NCBI RefSeq assembly: GCF_917563885.1
Contig: NZ_CAKJTG010000004.1
Span: 183,876 to 247,875, forward strand
DNA length: 64,000 bases
Direction: 5' to 3'
DNA from: Pseudoneobacillus rhizosphaerae
Lineage (GTDB): Bacteria > Bacillota > Bacilli > Bacillales > Cytobacillaceae
Shown: piece after piece, positions 8,280-16,574 of the stretch
How positions within the stretch are numbered: the stretch's first letter is position 1
How the letters are laid out: every line of letters begins with the position of its first letter
Position numbers and translations under genes: made by a program
Notes under the pieces: model-generated
The model's input: the letters and a program-made list of their open reading frames with translations, nothing else
Databases searched by the model: none
Told to the model about the DNA's origin: nothing

Positions 8280-9425
8280 CTAGTGTTTCTTTGCATTTTC
8301 TATTGCTAAAGTAAATTGAGAAATAATATCCTCTACATGTTCAATCCCAACAGAAATTCGAACTAGCTCTTTTGTTATTCCCAATGCCTCACAGGCTTCA
8401 GAAGGTAGGGCACGATGCGAGGTTGTTAACGGATGAGATACCGTTGTTTCAACACCTGCTAGAGTAGGAACTATTTTCACCCAACCAAGTGACCGAAAAA
8501 ACTCATTCACATTCAGGCTTCGATCAAGCTCAATCGTAACCATAGCACCATAACCATTTTCACTCATTTCAAACGGATAATACGTTTTACTGATTAGTGG
8601 ATTTTTTAAAAAAGCTTCCGCCAATAGTTGGGCATTTCTTGACTGTTTTTCCATTCTTAAAGCTAGCGTTTTAATTCCCCTTGTTGTAAGCCATGCTTCA
8701 AAGGGGCTTACGTTTGCTCCGAGATTCACTATTTTTGTTTTTGCTTTTTCTAATAAATCCTTTCTACCCACTAGGACACCTGCAGTCACATCACTATGTC
8801 CACCAAAATACTTAGTAGCACTATGGACAACTAGATCGATTCCCATAGTAAGCGGCTTACAATGATAAGGAGTAGCAAAGGTGTTATCAACTAAAGTATA
8901 AAGGTTTTTTTTCTTTGCTAATTCAACTACAGATTTTATATTTTCTACTCTTAATAACGGATTCGTAATCGACTCTGTAAATAGAAGCTTTGTATTAGGC
9001 TGTATCGTTTTTTCAACAATATCAATCTCAGAAAAGGAAACAAAGCTTGTTTCAATTCCTAAATCATTTAATTCCTCTTTGAGCATGTGAAAGCTCCCGC
9101 CATATAAATCATCAGCTGCAACAATGTGATCCCCACTTTTCACTACAGCTAATACTCCTGCTAAAATGGCTGATAAACCCGATGAAGCTGCTACCCCATC
9201 CACAGCTCCTTCTAGACGTGCTACAGCAGCAGCTAACTCATCCGTATTTGGATTCGCTACCCGAGAATATAAATAATGTCCATTTCCATGATAGTAACCT
9301 TCCAATTCATCCAGGTCTTTAAAAACAAAAGCTGAGGTCTGATAAATTGGAGTCACTTTACTCATAATACTGCGCTTTTCTTTTTTGTCACCATGTAATA
9401 CCTCTGTATCAAAATGCTTACTCAC
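8280..9425 (-). CDS. Cys/Met-metabolism PLP-dependent enzyme (cystathionine synthase/lyase type)
   Basis: Fold-type I PLP enzyme of about 381 residues. Visible are the YSRVANPNTDELAAAVARLEG substrate/PLP region (key part YSRVANP), the PLP-binding Asp in VDNTFATPY and the Schiff-base Lys in HSATKYFGGHSDV. Members interconvert homoserine esters, cystathionine, cysteine and methionine, or act as gamma-lyases. Sequence alone does not separate cystathionine gamma-synthase from methionine gamma-lyase. A frame from GTG at 9434 exists, but the GTG at 9425 is better spaced from the AGGTGG site. The phosphotransferase gene follows closely. Confidence 0.85.
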   Translation of the reverse strand: MSKHFDTEVLHGDKKEKRSIMSKVTPIYQTSAFVFKDLDELEGYYHGNGHYLYSRVANPNTDELAAAVARLEGAVDGVAASSGLSAILAGVLAVVKSGDHIVAADDLYGGSFHMLKEELNDLGIETSFVSFSEIDIVEKTIQPNTKLLFTESITNPLLRVENIKSVVELAKKKNLYTLVDNTFATPYHCKPLTMGIDLVVHSATKYFGGHSDVTAGVLVGRKDLLEKAKTKIVNLGANVSPFEAWLTTRGIKTLALRMEKQSRNAQLLAEAFLKNPLISKTYYPFEMSENGYGAMVTIELDRSLNVNEFFRSLGWVKIVPTLAGVETTVSHPLTTSHRALPSEACEALGITKELVRISVGIEHVEDIISQFTLAIENAKKH

Positions 9426-9598
9426 CTTATCCACCTCTTCACTATTTTTGTAATTCTATCATAACTTATTCTTTTGCATAATTGCGAAATATTAATGTAA
9501 TTCCCATTAGTAAGAAAAATAAATTTTTCCAATCCATACATGAAATAAGCCATTTATAGAAAATATAACCATATAAAAGATTTTTAGGAGGAACGTAT

Positions 9599-11125
9599 GT
9601 GCAAAACAAATTACCGCAATTCCCTGAATCATATTGGAGAGAATTAGAGTTTCCTACATTTCCAAAGCTTGATCAAGATATAGAAGTGGATGTTGTTATT
9701 GTCGGTGGTGGTATAACAGGAATTACAGCTGCTCATATTTTGAATAAAAGCAATGTTAAAGTTGCCTTAATTGAGGCAGGAAAAATTTTAACTGGTACAA
9801 CTGGACATACGACAGCGAAATTAACCGCCCAGCATGGGTTGATTTATGACGAACTTATTAATCATTTTGGTATAGAGAAGGCAAAGCAATATTATGATGC
9901 TAATAGCCAAGCGATTCAATTTGTAAAAGATACGATCAATGAGACACAAATGGATTGTGATTTCCTTGAACAAGATGCATTTGTATATGCGACCACAGAG
10001 GAATACGCACCCAAAATTGAAAATGAATTTCAAGCATATGAAAAGCTAAAAATTGCTGGCGAGCAAATTGATAGCATCCCTTTTAATATTGATATAAAAA
10101 CAGGTTTAAAAATGGCTAATCAAGCCCAGTTTCACCCAACCAAGTATTTAACTCACTTAGTGAAAAATCTAAATAAAGACTCGGTGCAGCTTTATGAACA
10201 TACGACCGCTACTGATATTGAAAATGAAGAAAGTGACAAGCCTGTGGTTGTGACAAGAGAAGGTAAAAGAATCAGCTGTAATTATGTTATTATCGCGTCT
10301 CAATTTCCTTTTTATGATAAGCCAGGACTATACTTTGCAAGAATGTATGCCAAAAGATCTTATGTTATTGCGGTTAAGACAGATGCATCGTATCCAGGTG
10401 GTATGTATATAAGTGCTGATGATCCGGTCCGCTCCATTCGTTTTACACCATTTAACGGTGAGGACCTCCTTATAATTGGTGGTGAGAATCATAAGACGGG
10501 TACAGGAATAGATACATTTAAGCACTATGAAGCATTACAGCAATTTGCGGAAACAACCTTCCCAGTTAAAGAAATACCTTATCGCTGGTCAGCTCAAGAT
10601 TTAATTACACTAGATAAGGTTCCTTATATTGGACCCATTACACAAAATAAACAACGAATTTTGGTTGCAACCGGGTATCACAAATGGGGAATGACGAATG
10701 GAACAGCAGCTGCAATGTTGTTGAGCGATTTAATTCTAGAAAAACAAAATCGATTTATTGAATTGTATTCTCCATCAAGATTCCAAGCTGACCCAAGTCT
10801 TAAGAAAATATTTACCATTAATGCCGATGTCGCAAAGCATTTAATAAAAGGTAAATTAGAATTTGTTCCATTGGATCCTCAATTATTACAAAACAATGAA
10901 GGTTCTATTGTTACCGTGAACGGCAAAAGAGCTGGTGGATATCGTGATGAAAATGGAGAGTTGCATTTAGTAGATACGACGTGCACACATCTTGGCTGTG
11001 AATGCGAATGGAATAGTGGAGATAGAACTTGGGATTGCCCTTGTCATGGCTCAAGATTTTCATATACAGGAGAAGTAGTGACTGGACCGGCATTAAAGCC
11101 ATTAAAAAGTGTGGGCGAGGACTAA
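9599..11125 (+). CDS. FAD-dependent oxidoreductase with C-terminal Rieske domain (YhfW-like)
   Basis: Two-domain protein of 508 residues. The N-terminal DAO-type flavoprotein (about 1-420) has the dinucleotide motif VVIVGGGITGITAAH and an ATGYHKWGMTNGTAAA flavin motif. The C-terminal Rieske [2Fe-2S] domain (about 425-505) has ligands CTHLGC and CPCHGS. The architecture matches B. subtilis YhfW, whose substrate is not established. The start is GTG at 9599, seven bases after GGAGG. An out-of-frame ATG overlaps it (ATGTG at 9597) and opens a frame of only 16 codons. Monocistronic, with a terminator downstream. Confidence 0.9.
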   Translation: MQNKLPQFPESYWRELEFPTFPKLDQDIEVDVVIVGGGITGITAAHILNKSNVKVALIEAGKILTGTTGHTTAKLTAQHGLIYDELINHFGIEKAKQYYDANSQAIQFVKDTINETQMDCDFLEQDAFVYATTEEYAPKIENEFQAYEKLKIAGEQIDSIPFNIDIKTGLKMANQAQFHPTKYLTHLVKNLNKDSVQLYEHTTATDIENEESDKPVVVTREGKRISCNYVIIASQFPFYDKPGLYFARMYAKRSYVIAVKTDASYPGGMYISADDPVRSIRFTPFNGEDLLIIGGENHKTGTGIDTFKHYEALQQFAETTFPVKEIPYRWSAQDLITLDKVPYIGPITQNKQRILVATGYHKWGMTNGTAAAMLLSDLILEKQNRFIELYSPSRFQADPSLKKIFTINADVAKHLIKGKLEFVPLDPQLLQNNEGSIVTVNGKRAGGYRDENGELHLVDTTCTHLGCECEWNSGDRTWDCPCHGSRFSYTGEVVTGPALKPLKSVGED

Positions 11126-11223
11126 ATTTCGCTAAATTCCTTCATTTATACTTGTCGAAAATCCGGAAATAAATAAATTTCCTAGGAAATTCTGTCGTTA
11201 TTCCTGATATACTTTCAAAAAGT

Positions 11224-11253
11224 AGAGGCTGCTCGCATGCTAGAGCAGCCTCT
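11224..11253. terminator. Bidirectional terminator
   Basis: Perfect 11-bp stem AGAGGCTGCTC (11224-11234) with its complement (11243-11253), an 8-base loop and T-rich sequence on both sides. It serves the FAD/Rieske gene on the plus strand and the 45-aa gene on the minus strand. Confidence 0.85.
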
Positions 11254-11257
11254 TTTA

Positions 11258-11395
11258 TCAACCTTTTCCGTTTGGACGTTTAAATTGCTTTTCCTCTGCA
11301 CCCGTTGTCCATTCAACTAATTCTGAACTCGTACGCCCTTTTTTAGCATTATTGTTTCGCATGGCATTAGCATTACCTTTTTTTGTTCTACCCAT
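11258..11395 (-). CDS. Small basic protein, 45 aa (possibly spore-associated)
   Basis: A 45-residue frame starts with ATG at 11395, about eight bases after an AAAAGGAG site, and ends TGA at 11258, five bases before a terminator. The product begins MGRTKKGNANAMRNNNAKKG and ends FKRPNGKG. It is very basic and hydrophilic, without Cys or hydrophobic segments, similar in character to minor small acid-soluble or other small spore proteins of Bacillus. No family is recognised with certainty. The strong ribosome binding site and tight terminator argue that it is a real gene. Confidence 0.65.
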   Translation of the reverse strand: MGRTKKGNANAMRNNNAKKGRTSSELVEWTTGAEEKQFKRPNGKG

Positions 11396-11457
11396 GAAAT
11401 CATCTCCTTTTAACATTTTCATTGGTAGTATGCTTGATTAAATGTTGTGTTATACGG

Positions 11458-12930
11458 TTACCATTTTGGTGCTTTTCTTACTTTTATACCTTGTTCGAAA
11501 GAGTATGCAATTGAAATCAATATAGGCTCACAATATGCTTGACCTGTAAAGGTAATGCCAATAGGTTCTCCAGCGTTTGAATATCCTGCCGGGACTGTGA
11601 TAGACGGATATCCCGCTTTTGCAGGAATGGATGCCCCGTAATTATTTGGGAATACGATGGCGTCAAGATTGTGCTCTTTCATAGCAGAATCGATACCGTT
11701 CTCAGTGGAATGGTAATAATCCTCTTCAATTGCCTTAATATAAGCTTTTTCCGTTAAAGTCCCACTTGTTTCTTCTGCTTCTAATAAAACCACTTGTCCA
11801 TATTTTAGCATTTTATCTTTATGTTGATTATTAAATTCAATAACGTTCTTCAATGAACGGATTGGATAGCTCGAGTGGAGATTTTTCAAATAGGCATTTA
11901 AGTCCGTTTTAAATTCATACGTTAAAACATCATAGCTCCACTTGCGGTTTGTTGAAGGAATGATAACATTATCCACTACTTCTGCCCCCAACTCCGATAG
12001 CTTTTGGACAGCTTCATTCATGACCTGTATTTTTTCGTCACCTAGATAATCAAAATACTTCTCACGTGCAATTCCAATCCGCTTTCCTCTTAATCCATCT
12101 ACCTCCAGGTATGTTGTAAAATCAACACTACTTAAAGCGGTATTCGTTAATGTTATTGGGTCCTCTTCGTCAGGACCAATTAAAGCATTTAAGAGATGTA
12201 CAGCATCCCTAACCGTACGTGCCATTGGCCCAGCCGTATCCTGTGTATGCGCTATCGGAATTATCCCACGTCGACTAATAAGTCCTACAGTTGGTTTAAT
12301 CCCAACAAGAGAATTTTGGCTAGCTGGGCTTAAAATAGAACCGGATGTCTCAGTTCCTACTGCAACAGCTGCAAAATTAGAGGCAATAGCTGCACCCGAA
12401 CCAGAACTAGAACCTCCGACTACAAAATCACCTGGACCGTAAGGATTTAATACTTGTCCACCTCTTGAGCTATAGCCACTAGGCATCCCTTCAGCCATGA
12501 AATTTGCCCACTCCGTCATATTGGTTTTTCCTAGGATGACTGCTCCTGCACTACGCAATTTTTCTACAACAAAAGAATCCTCTAGTGCATACGAGTTTTC
12601 CAATGCTAACGAGCCAGCGCTCGTATGCATTTTATCATTAGTATCGATATTATCTTTGATCAAAACAGGTATTCCGTGCATTGGTCCTCTTGGGCCACTC
12701 ACCTTCCGTTCAGAATCTAATGCACTTGCAATTTGTAAAGCATCTGGATTTATTTCCAAAACTGAATTTATCTTCGGACCGTGTTGATCAAATTTCGCGA
12801 TTCTATTTAAGTACATCAGAACTAAATCTTTTGAAGTTAGTTCATTATTGTTCATTTTTTGTTGCATCTCGTCAACAGTTGTTTCAATTAACCATTCTTC
12901 TGATAGCTGCTTTAATTTTGGATTTTCCAT
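11458..12930 (-). CDS. Amidase signature family hydrolase
   Basis: Amidase of 490 residues. The Ser-cisSer-Lys triad is visible: Lys in GIPVLIKDNIDT, the cis-Ser in VVGGSSSGSGAA and the nucleophile Ser in VGTETSGSILSP. The glycine/serine-rich signature region lies at about 165-205. Family members hydrolyse amides, including those of amino acids and aromatic acids, and GatA belongs to the same family. No gatB or gatC is adjacent, so it is a stand-alone catabolic or detoxifying amidase rather than the tRNA amidotransferase subunit. It has no signal peptide. The 248 bases upstream contain only the helicase terminator. Confidence 0.88.
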   Translation of the reverse strand: MENPKLKQLSEEWLIETTVDEMQQKMNNNELTSKDLVLMYLNRIAKFDQHGPKINSVLEINPDALQIASALDSERKVSGPRGPMHGIPVLIKDNIDTNDKMHTSAGSLALENSYALEDSFVVEKLRSAGAVILGKTNMTEWANFMAEGMPSGYSSRGGQVLNPYGPGDFVVGGSSSGSGAAIASNFAAVAVGTETSGSILSPASQNSLVGIKPTVGLISRRGIIPIAHTQDTAGPMARTVRDAVHLLNALIGPDEEDPITLTNTALSSVDFTTYLEVDGLRGKRIGIAREKYFDYLGDEKIQVMNEAVQKLSELGAEVVDNVIIPSTNRKWSYDVLTYEFKTDLNAYLKNLHSSYPIRSLKNVIEFNNQHKDKMLKYGQVVLLEAEETSGTLTEKAYIKAIEEDYYHSTENGIDSAMKEHNLDAIVFPNNYGASIPAKAGYPSITVPAGYSNAGEPIGITFTGQAYCEPILISIAYSFEQGIKVRKAPKW

Positions 12931-13098
12931 GCGGTGGATTATTCTCCTTTTCTTTCGAATTACTAAATATATTCTTGATATCTTTGAAAAAAACCTTTTT
13001 TATTATATGGGTTATCATTTCTCGGCTAAACTGCCAAATAGAGTTTGGTTCGGGGTATATATGCGGAGTTTTTCCGGTTAGGGAAAAATGGATATTAA

Positions 13099-13131
13099 AA
13101 AATGGCTCAGTATAGTGAACTGAGCCATTTT
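13099..13131 (-). terminator. Terminator of the DEAD-box helicase gene
   Basis: Perfect 12-bp stem AAAATGGCTCAG (13099-13110) with its complement (13120-13131). On the minus strand a six-T run follows. It lies about 50 bases after the helicase stop. Confidence 0.85.
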
Positions 13132-13178
13132 ATTCGGGTTTTGCAACAGGAAACTAAAATCCGTTAGCATGACGAATG

Positions 13179-14393
13179 TTATTTTTTTGTCTTACTAAAA
13201 TTCCTTATTGTTGAGTAAGGTTTTTTCGTTTTGTTTGCTTCATGTTCTTTTTTCATAGGTCGGTCTTTCTCGTCTATAATATTCCCACCGAAAAATACTT
13301 TTTTAGACAATGGAATATTTAGTTCGTGACAATATTTTTTTAACTCGCGCTCTTCCCGTTCGTTTACAAGAGAAATAACAATTCCGTCTGCACCGAAACG
13401 ACCAGTACGACCTGATCGATGAATGTACTGTGTAATATCCTTAGCAAAATCAACATGAACAACATGAGTGACATCTTGGATATCTAGTCCTCTTGCAGCA
13501 ACGTCTGATGCAATTAATAATTTTATTTTACCAGTTCGAAGATTTTTCAATGCAGCTTTACGATCATCCTTTTTTAAATCGCTATGCAAAACAGCTATTT
13601 GAATATCCTTGAACTTAAGTTTCTCAGCAACAAAATTAATTTCAACAATATCGTTAATAAAAGCAAGACCTCGAATATTGTCTAAACGGCCAATTTTCTC
13701 TAGCATCATTGGCTTTTCACGGTTTTCACATACAAAATAAATATGCTCAACCTTTCCAGCCTTAATCGTTTCGTCCTTTTTCACTTTAATTAATTCAGCA
13801 TCTTGTGTAAGATCTTTAGCAATGTTAACAGCACGTTCCGTTAAAGTGGCTGAAAATAAAACGACCTGTCTGTCACCAAGACTGGATTTTATTATTTGCC
13901 TGATTGTTTCAATGTGCTCTGGAACAAGAAGCTGATCACCCTCATCTAATACAACCATCTTCACTTCATGCATTTTAAGCTTCTTTTGTTTGATTAACTC
14001 GAGCATTCTTCCAGGTGTACCAACAATTAACTGTGGACGCTTTTTGATTTTTTCTAGCTGTCTAGCAACATTAGCTCCACCTATGAATGATGCACTTCTA
14101 ATTCCGCTTCCCTCTGACCACTTTTGCACTTGCTCTAAAATCTGCATGACCAGTTCTTGTGATGATGCTAGGATTACCGCTTGAATCCCCTGGCTATCTG
14201 GATTAATTTTATCTAAAACAGGCAGTAAATAAGCCAACGTCTTTCCTGTTCCAGTAGGCGATTCGGCAATGACATCTCTTCCAGCTGTTATCAACGGAAT
14301 GGCTTGAGATTGGATGGAAGTTGGCGTTTCAAAGGCTGATTTTTCCCAAACCGCTTGAATAAAAGGTTTTAATGAAAATAAATTGTCTGACAT
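13179..14393 (-). CDS. DEAD-box ATP-dependent RNA helicase (YfmL/CshC-like)
   Basis: Helicase of 404 residues with motifs in order: Q motif (FETPTSIQSQAIP), motif I (SPTGTGKT), GG and TPGR (VGTPGRML), motif II VLDEGDQL, motif III SAT (LFSATL), motif IV region, motif V (ASDVAARGLDIQDV) and motif VI (HRSGRTGRFG). A basic C-terminal tail (KKEHEANKTKKPYSTIRNFSKTKK-type; key part NKTKKPY) may bind RNA. Motif II reads DEGD rather than DEAD. Such proteins aid ribosome assembly or RNA decay, often in the cold. It is monocistronic with its own ribosome binding site AAAGGAG and terminator. Confidence 0.9.
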   Translation of the reverse strand: MSDNLFSLKPFIQAVWEKSAFETPTSIQSQAIPLITAGRDVIAESPTGTGKTLAYLLPVLDKINPDSQGIQAVILASSQELVMQILEQVQKWSEGSGIRSASFIGGANVARQLEKIKKRPQLIVGTPGRMLELIKQKKLKMHEVKMVVLDEGDQLLVPEHIETIRQIIKSSLGDRQVVLFSATLTERAVNIAKDLTQDAELIKVKKDETIKAGKVEHIYFVCENREKPMMLEKIGRLDNIRGLAFINDIVEINFVAEKLKFKDIQIAVLHSDLKKDDRKAALKNLRTGKIKLLIASDVAARGLDIQDVTHVVHVDFAKDITQYIHRSGRTGRFGADGIVISLVNEREERELKKYCHELNIPLSKKVFFGGNIIDEKDRPMKKEHEANKTKKPYSTIRNFSKTKK

Positions 14394-14482
14394 GTGTTTC
14401 TCCTTTATATGTAAGGATTTCGTTTCCTATTAGTATTTACCTAAGGCTGTTTTCTAAAACTTTTCAATAAAATAAGAAAAAA

Positions 14483-14504
14483 CTAGTACCGTTATTGATA
14501 CTAG
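14483..14504 (-). terminator. Probable terminator of the kynU-kynB operon
   Basis: A short 6-bp stem CTAGTA/TACTAG (14483-14488 and 14499-14504) is followed on the minus strand by a six-T run, about 20 bases after the kynB stop. The stem is short, so confidence is moderate. Confidence 0.6.
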
Positions 14505-14523
14505 CTTATCCCTAAAGGATTGT

Positions 14524-15144
14524 CTAATACTTTCTAAGAACAGCTCTCACTGGACTGCCATCCGCTTCTGCTAATGGTAAAGGGAGAGCGATTAACTCAT
14601 AAAAACCAGGGTCGACATGTTGTAAATTAACAGCTTCTAAAATATGAACTCCATTTTCATGAAGTGAATGGTGGGCCGGTAACTCTTTACTATCAAGGGG
14701 ATCAACAGAAGGAACATCAACGCCAATTAATCGAACCCCTCTTTCTCCTAAAAAAATTGCAAGGTCAGGTCGTAAATAGGTTATCTTTTCTGGAAACTGA
14801 TTTGGATCTTCCCATGAGTCTGTCCGCAAAATCACTCTTTCCACGTCTTGAAGGTCCACTTCGTGGAAATCACTTGCTCCAACACTTTCTTTATTCCGCA
14901 TATCCACCACAAGTGCTCTACCAACATATAGACTTAAATCAAGATCGTAGATTCGTTTACCCTCATCATCAAAATGGAAGGGAGCGTCGACATGGGTTCC
15001 TGTATGTGTGCTCATTTCCAATTTCCCTACATTAACCGAGCCACTGTCTGCTTTTGACCATTCGATTTGAAAGGAAAAAGGGGTATCACCTGGCCAAGTC
15101 GGTACATTGTTACCAAGCTTTCTAGAAATATCTATAAGTTTCAT
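14524..15144 (-). CDS. kynB: Kynurenine formamidase
   Basis: Cyclase-family metal hydrolase of 206 residues. The signature HTGTHVDAPFHF supplies zinc ligands and catalytic residues, and PTWPGDTPF and GVDVPSVDPLDS match bacterial KynB. The reaction is N-formylkynurenine plus water to kynurenine and formate, the second step of tryptophan degradation through kynurenine. It lies 13 bases downstream of kynU in the same direction. The first gene of the pathway, tryptophan 2,3-dioxygenase (kynA), is not in the window. Confidence 0.92.
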   Translation of the reverse strand: MKLIDISRKLGNNVPTWPGDTPFSFQIEWSKADSGSVNVGKLEMSTHTGTHVDAPFHFDDEGKRIYDLDLSLYVGRALVVDMRNKESVGASDFHEVDLQDVERVILRTDSWEDPNQFPEKITYLRPDLAIFLGERGVRLIGVDVPSVDPLDSKELPAHHSLHENGVHILEAVNLQHVDPGFYELIALPLPLAEADGSPVRAVLRKY

Positions 15145-15157
15145 TTATATTGGCCCC

Positions 15158-16435
15158 CTAGGCTATGACTTCTCGTTTGTTTTCAAATTTTTCATAAAGC
15201 TTCTCTTCCATGATTCGTTTTAATATTTGAACGGTATGCCAAACATCGACATAAGACGTGTAAAAGGCTACAGGTGCTAAGCGAATAATATTAGGGTTCC
15301 GGTAGTCAGGGATAACCCCAACTTCTTTTAGCGTTTTGCAAATTCTGGCTGCATCTGGATGCTCTAAAGCTACGTGCCCACCTCGACGGGTATCCTCAAG
15401 TGGATTTCCGATTGTGAAATTGAATTCTCCCAATTCCGACTGAATTAATTCCATTAAAAAGTTGGTTAACTTAAGAGATTTTTCGCGAATCGCTTCAATC
15501 GATGCTTCCGCAAACATTTCTAACGATCCAATTAAAGGTGCAGTACTTAAAAGATGTGGTGTCCCTATTTGATAAGCCCCAGCATCTGAAGCTTGTGTAA
15601 ACGTATGCTCCATATCGAATTGTTTCTCTTTATTGGAACCAAACCATCCAGTAAGCCCGGGCATTGTACCAAAATGCTTTTCGTTCACATAAAGAGCACC
15701 CACCCCACCAGGACCACTATTTAAATATTTGTATGTACACCAATAAGCAAAATCAACGCCCCATTTGCTGAAATGATGTGGAATAGCACCAACAGAATGG
15801 CAGCCATCAAAACCAATTATAATGCCCCTTTTATGCGCTTCAGTAGTTAATTTTTCGATATCTAAAAGTTGACCACTTCGATAGAGAACGGTCGGAAGAA
15901 TAATTAGTGCTACTTCTTCAGTCATTGCATCAATAATATCTTGCTCATCAATCAATCGACCGTCTCGACTCTTAACTTGAATGAGATGTTCGCTTGGATT
16001 AAGACCTTTAAGCTGCAATTGGCTTTGCATAGCATATATGTCGGACGGAAAATTAAGTTCATCAGCTAGTATCTTCGTTTTTTTTCCTTTTGGCTTATAG
16101 AAAGTCGCCACTAACTGGTGAAGATTGGTTGTGGTGCTCGCTGTAATGATTACCTCTTTTGCTTTTGCTCCAACTAAAGGGGCGCACATTTCTCCAAGCT
16201 TTTCAGAAAGCGTGAACCACGGGTATTTGCCATTCATCCAGCCATCTATACCTAGCCTTTTCCATGAATCAGCTAACTCTAGGAGGGACGTTTCAGCCCT
16301 TTTACTCATTAATCCTAGAGAGTTACCATCTAAGTATAAATCCTTTTTTGGAAGATAGAATTCCTCCCGGAAGGATTGAAGTGGATCCTGTTGATCGAGC
16401 TTTTCAGCATATTCTAATGAATTCAATACCGACAT
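15158..16435 (-). CDS. kynU: Kynureninase
   Basis: PLP-dependent kynureninase of 425 residues, the usual length. Diagnostic features are [14 protein letters not shown] near the N-terminus, [20 protein letters not shown] (substrate loop, key part [10 protein letters not shown]), [14 protein letters not shown] with the PLP-ring Asp, and [19 protein letters not shown] with the Schiff-base Lys. It cleaves kynurenine to anthranilate and alanine. AAAGGGGG lies nine bases before the ATG. It is the first gene of a two-gene kynU-kynB unit. Confidence 0.95.
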   Translation of the reverse strand: MSVLNSLEYAEKLDQQDPLQSFREEFYLPKKDLYLDGNSLGLMSKRAETSLLELADSWKRLGIDGWMNGKYPWFTLSEKLGEMCAPLVGAKAKEVIITASTTTNLHQLVATFYKPKGKKTKILADELNFPSDIYAMQSQLQLKGLNPSEHLIQVKSRDGRLIDEQDIIDAMTEEVALIILPTVLYRSGQLLDIEKLTTEAHKRGIIIGFDGCHSVGAIPHHFSKWGVDFAYWCTYKYLNSGPGGVGALYVNEKHFGTMPGLTGWFGSNKEKQFDMEHTFTQASDAGAYQIGTPHLLSTAPLIGSLEMFAEASIEAIREKSLKLTNFLMELIQSELGEFNFTIGNPLEDTRRGGHVALEHPDAARICKTLKEVGVIPDYRNPNIIRLAPVAFYTSYVDVWHTVQILKRIMEEKLYEKFENKREVIA

Positions 16436-16538
16436 GAAATGAGCCCCCTTTGAAACCGGTTTATTTTATGTTATATTCTTTTTCTGTTCGGTTATTACCT
16501 GCTAGAAATCGAAAGTTTTTATTCTATTAATACAAAAC

Positions 16539-16566
16539 GGGCAGCACTCTATTTAGAGTCCTACCC
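16539..16566 (-). terminator. Probable terminator of the WG-repeat gene
   Basis: Imperfect 12-bp stem (16539-16550 with 16555-16566, one G-G mismatch and one wobble) just after the stop of the WG-repeat gene. On the minus strand it is followed by GTTTTG, a weak T run. Confidence 0.55.
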
Positions 16567-16574
16567 TCAATCAA

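Noticed and set aside
9435-9598. SAM riboswitch or T-box before the Cys/Met PLP enzyme gene
   Set aside because: The gap is only about 165 bases, A/T-rich, and contains no conserved riboswitch stems or terminator.
12681-13115. Plus-strand open frame opposite the amidase start
   Set aside because: It overlaps the N-terminal coding part of the amidase, has no ribosome binding site, and its product is low-complexity and Phe/Ser-rich.
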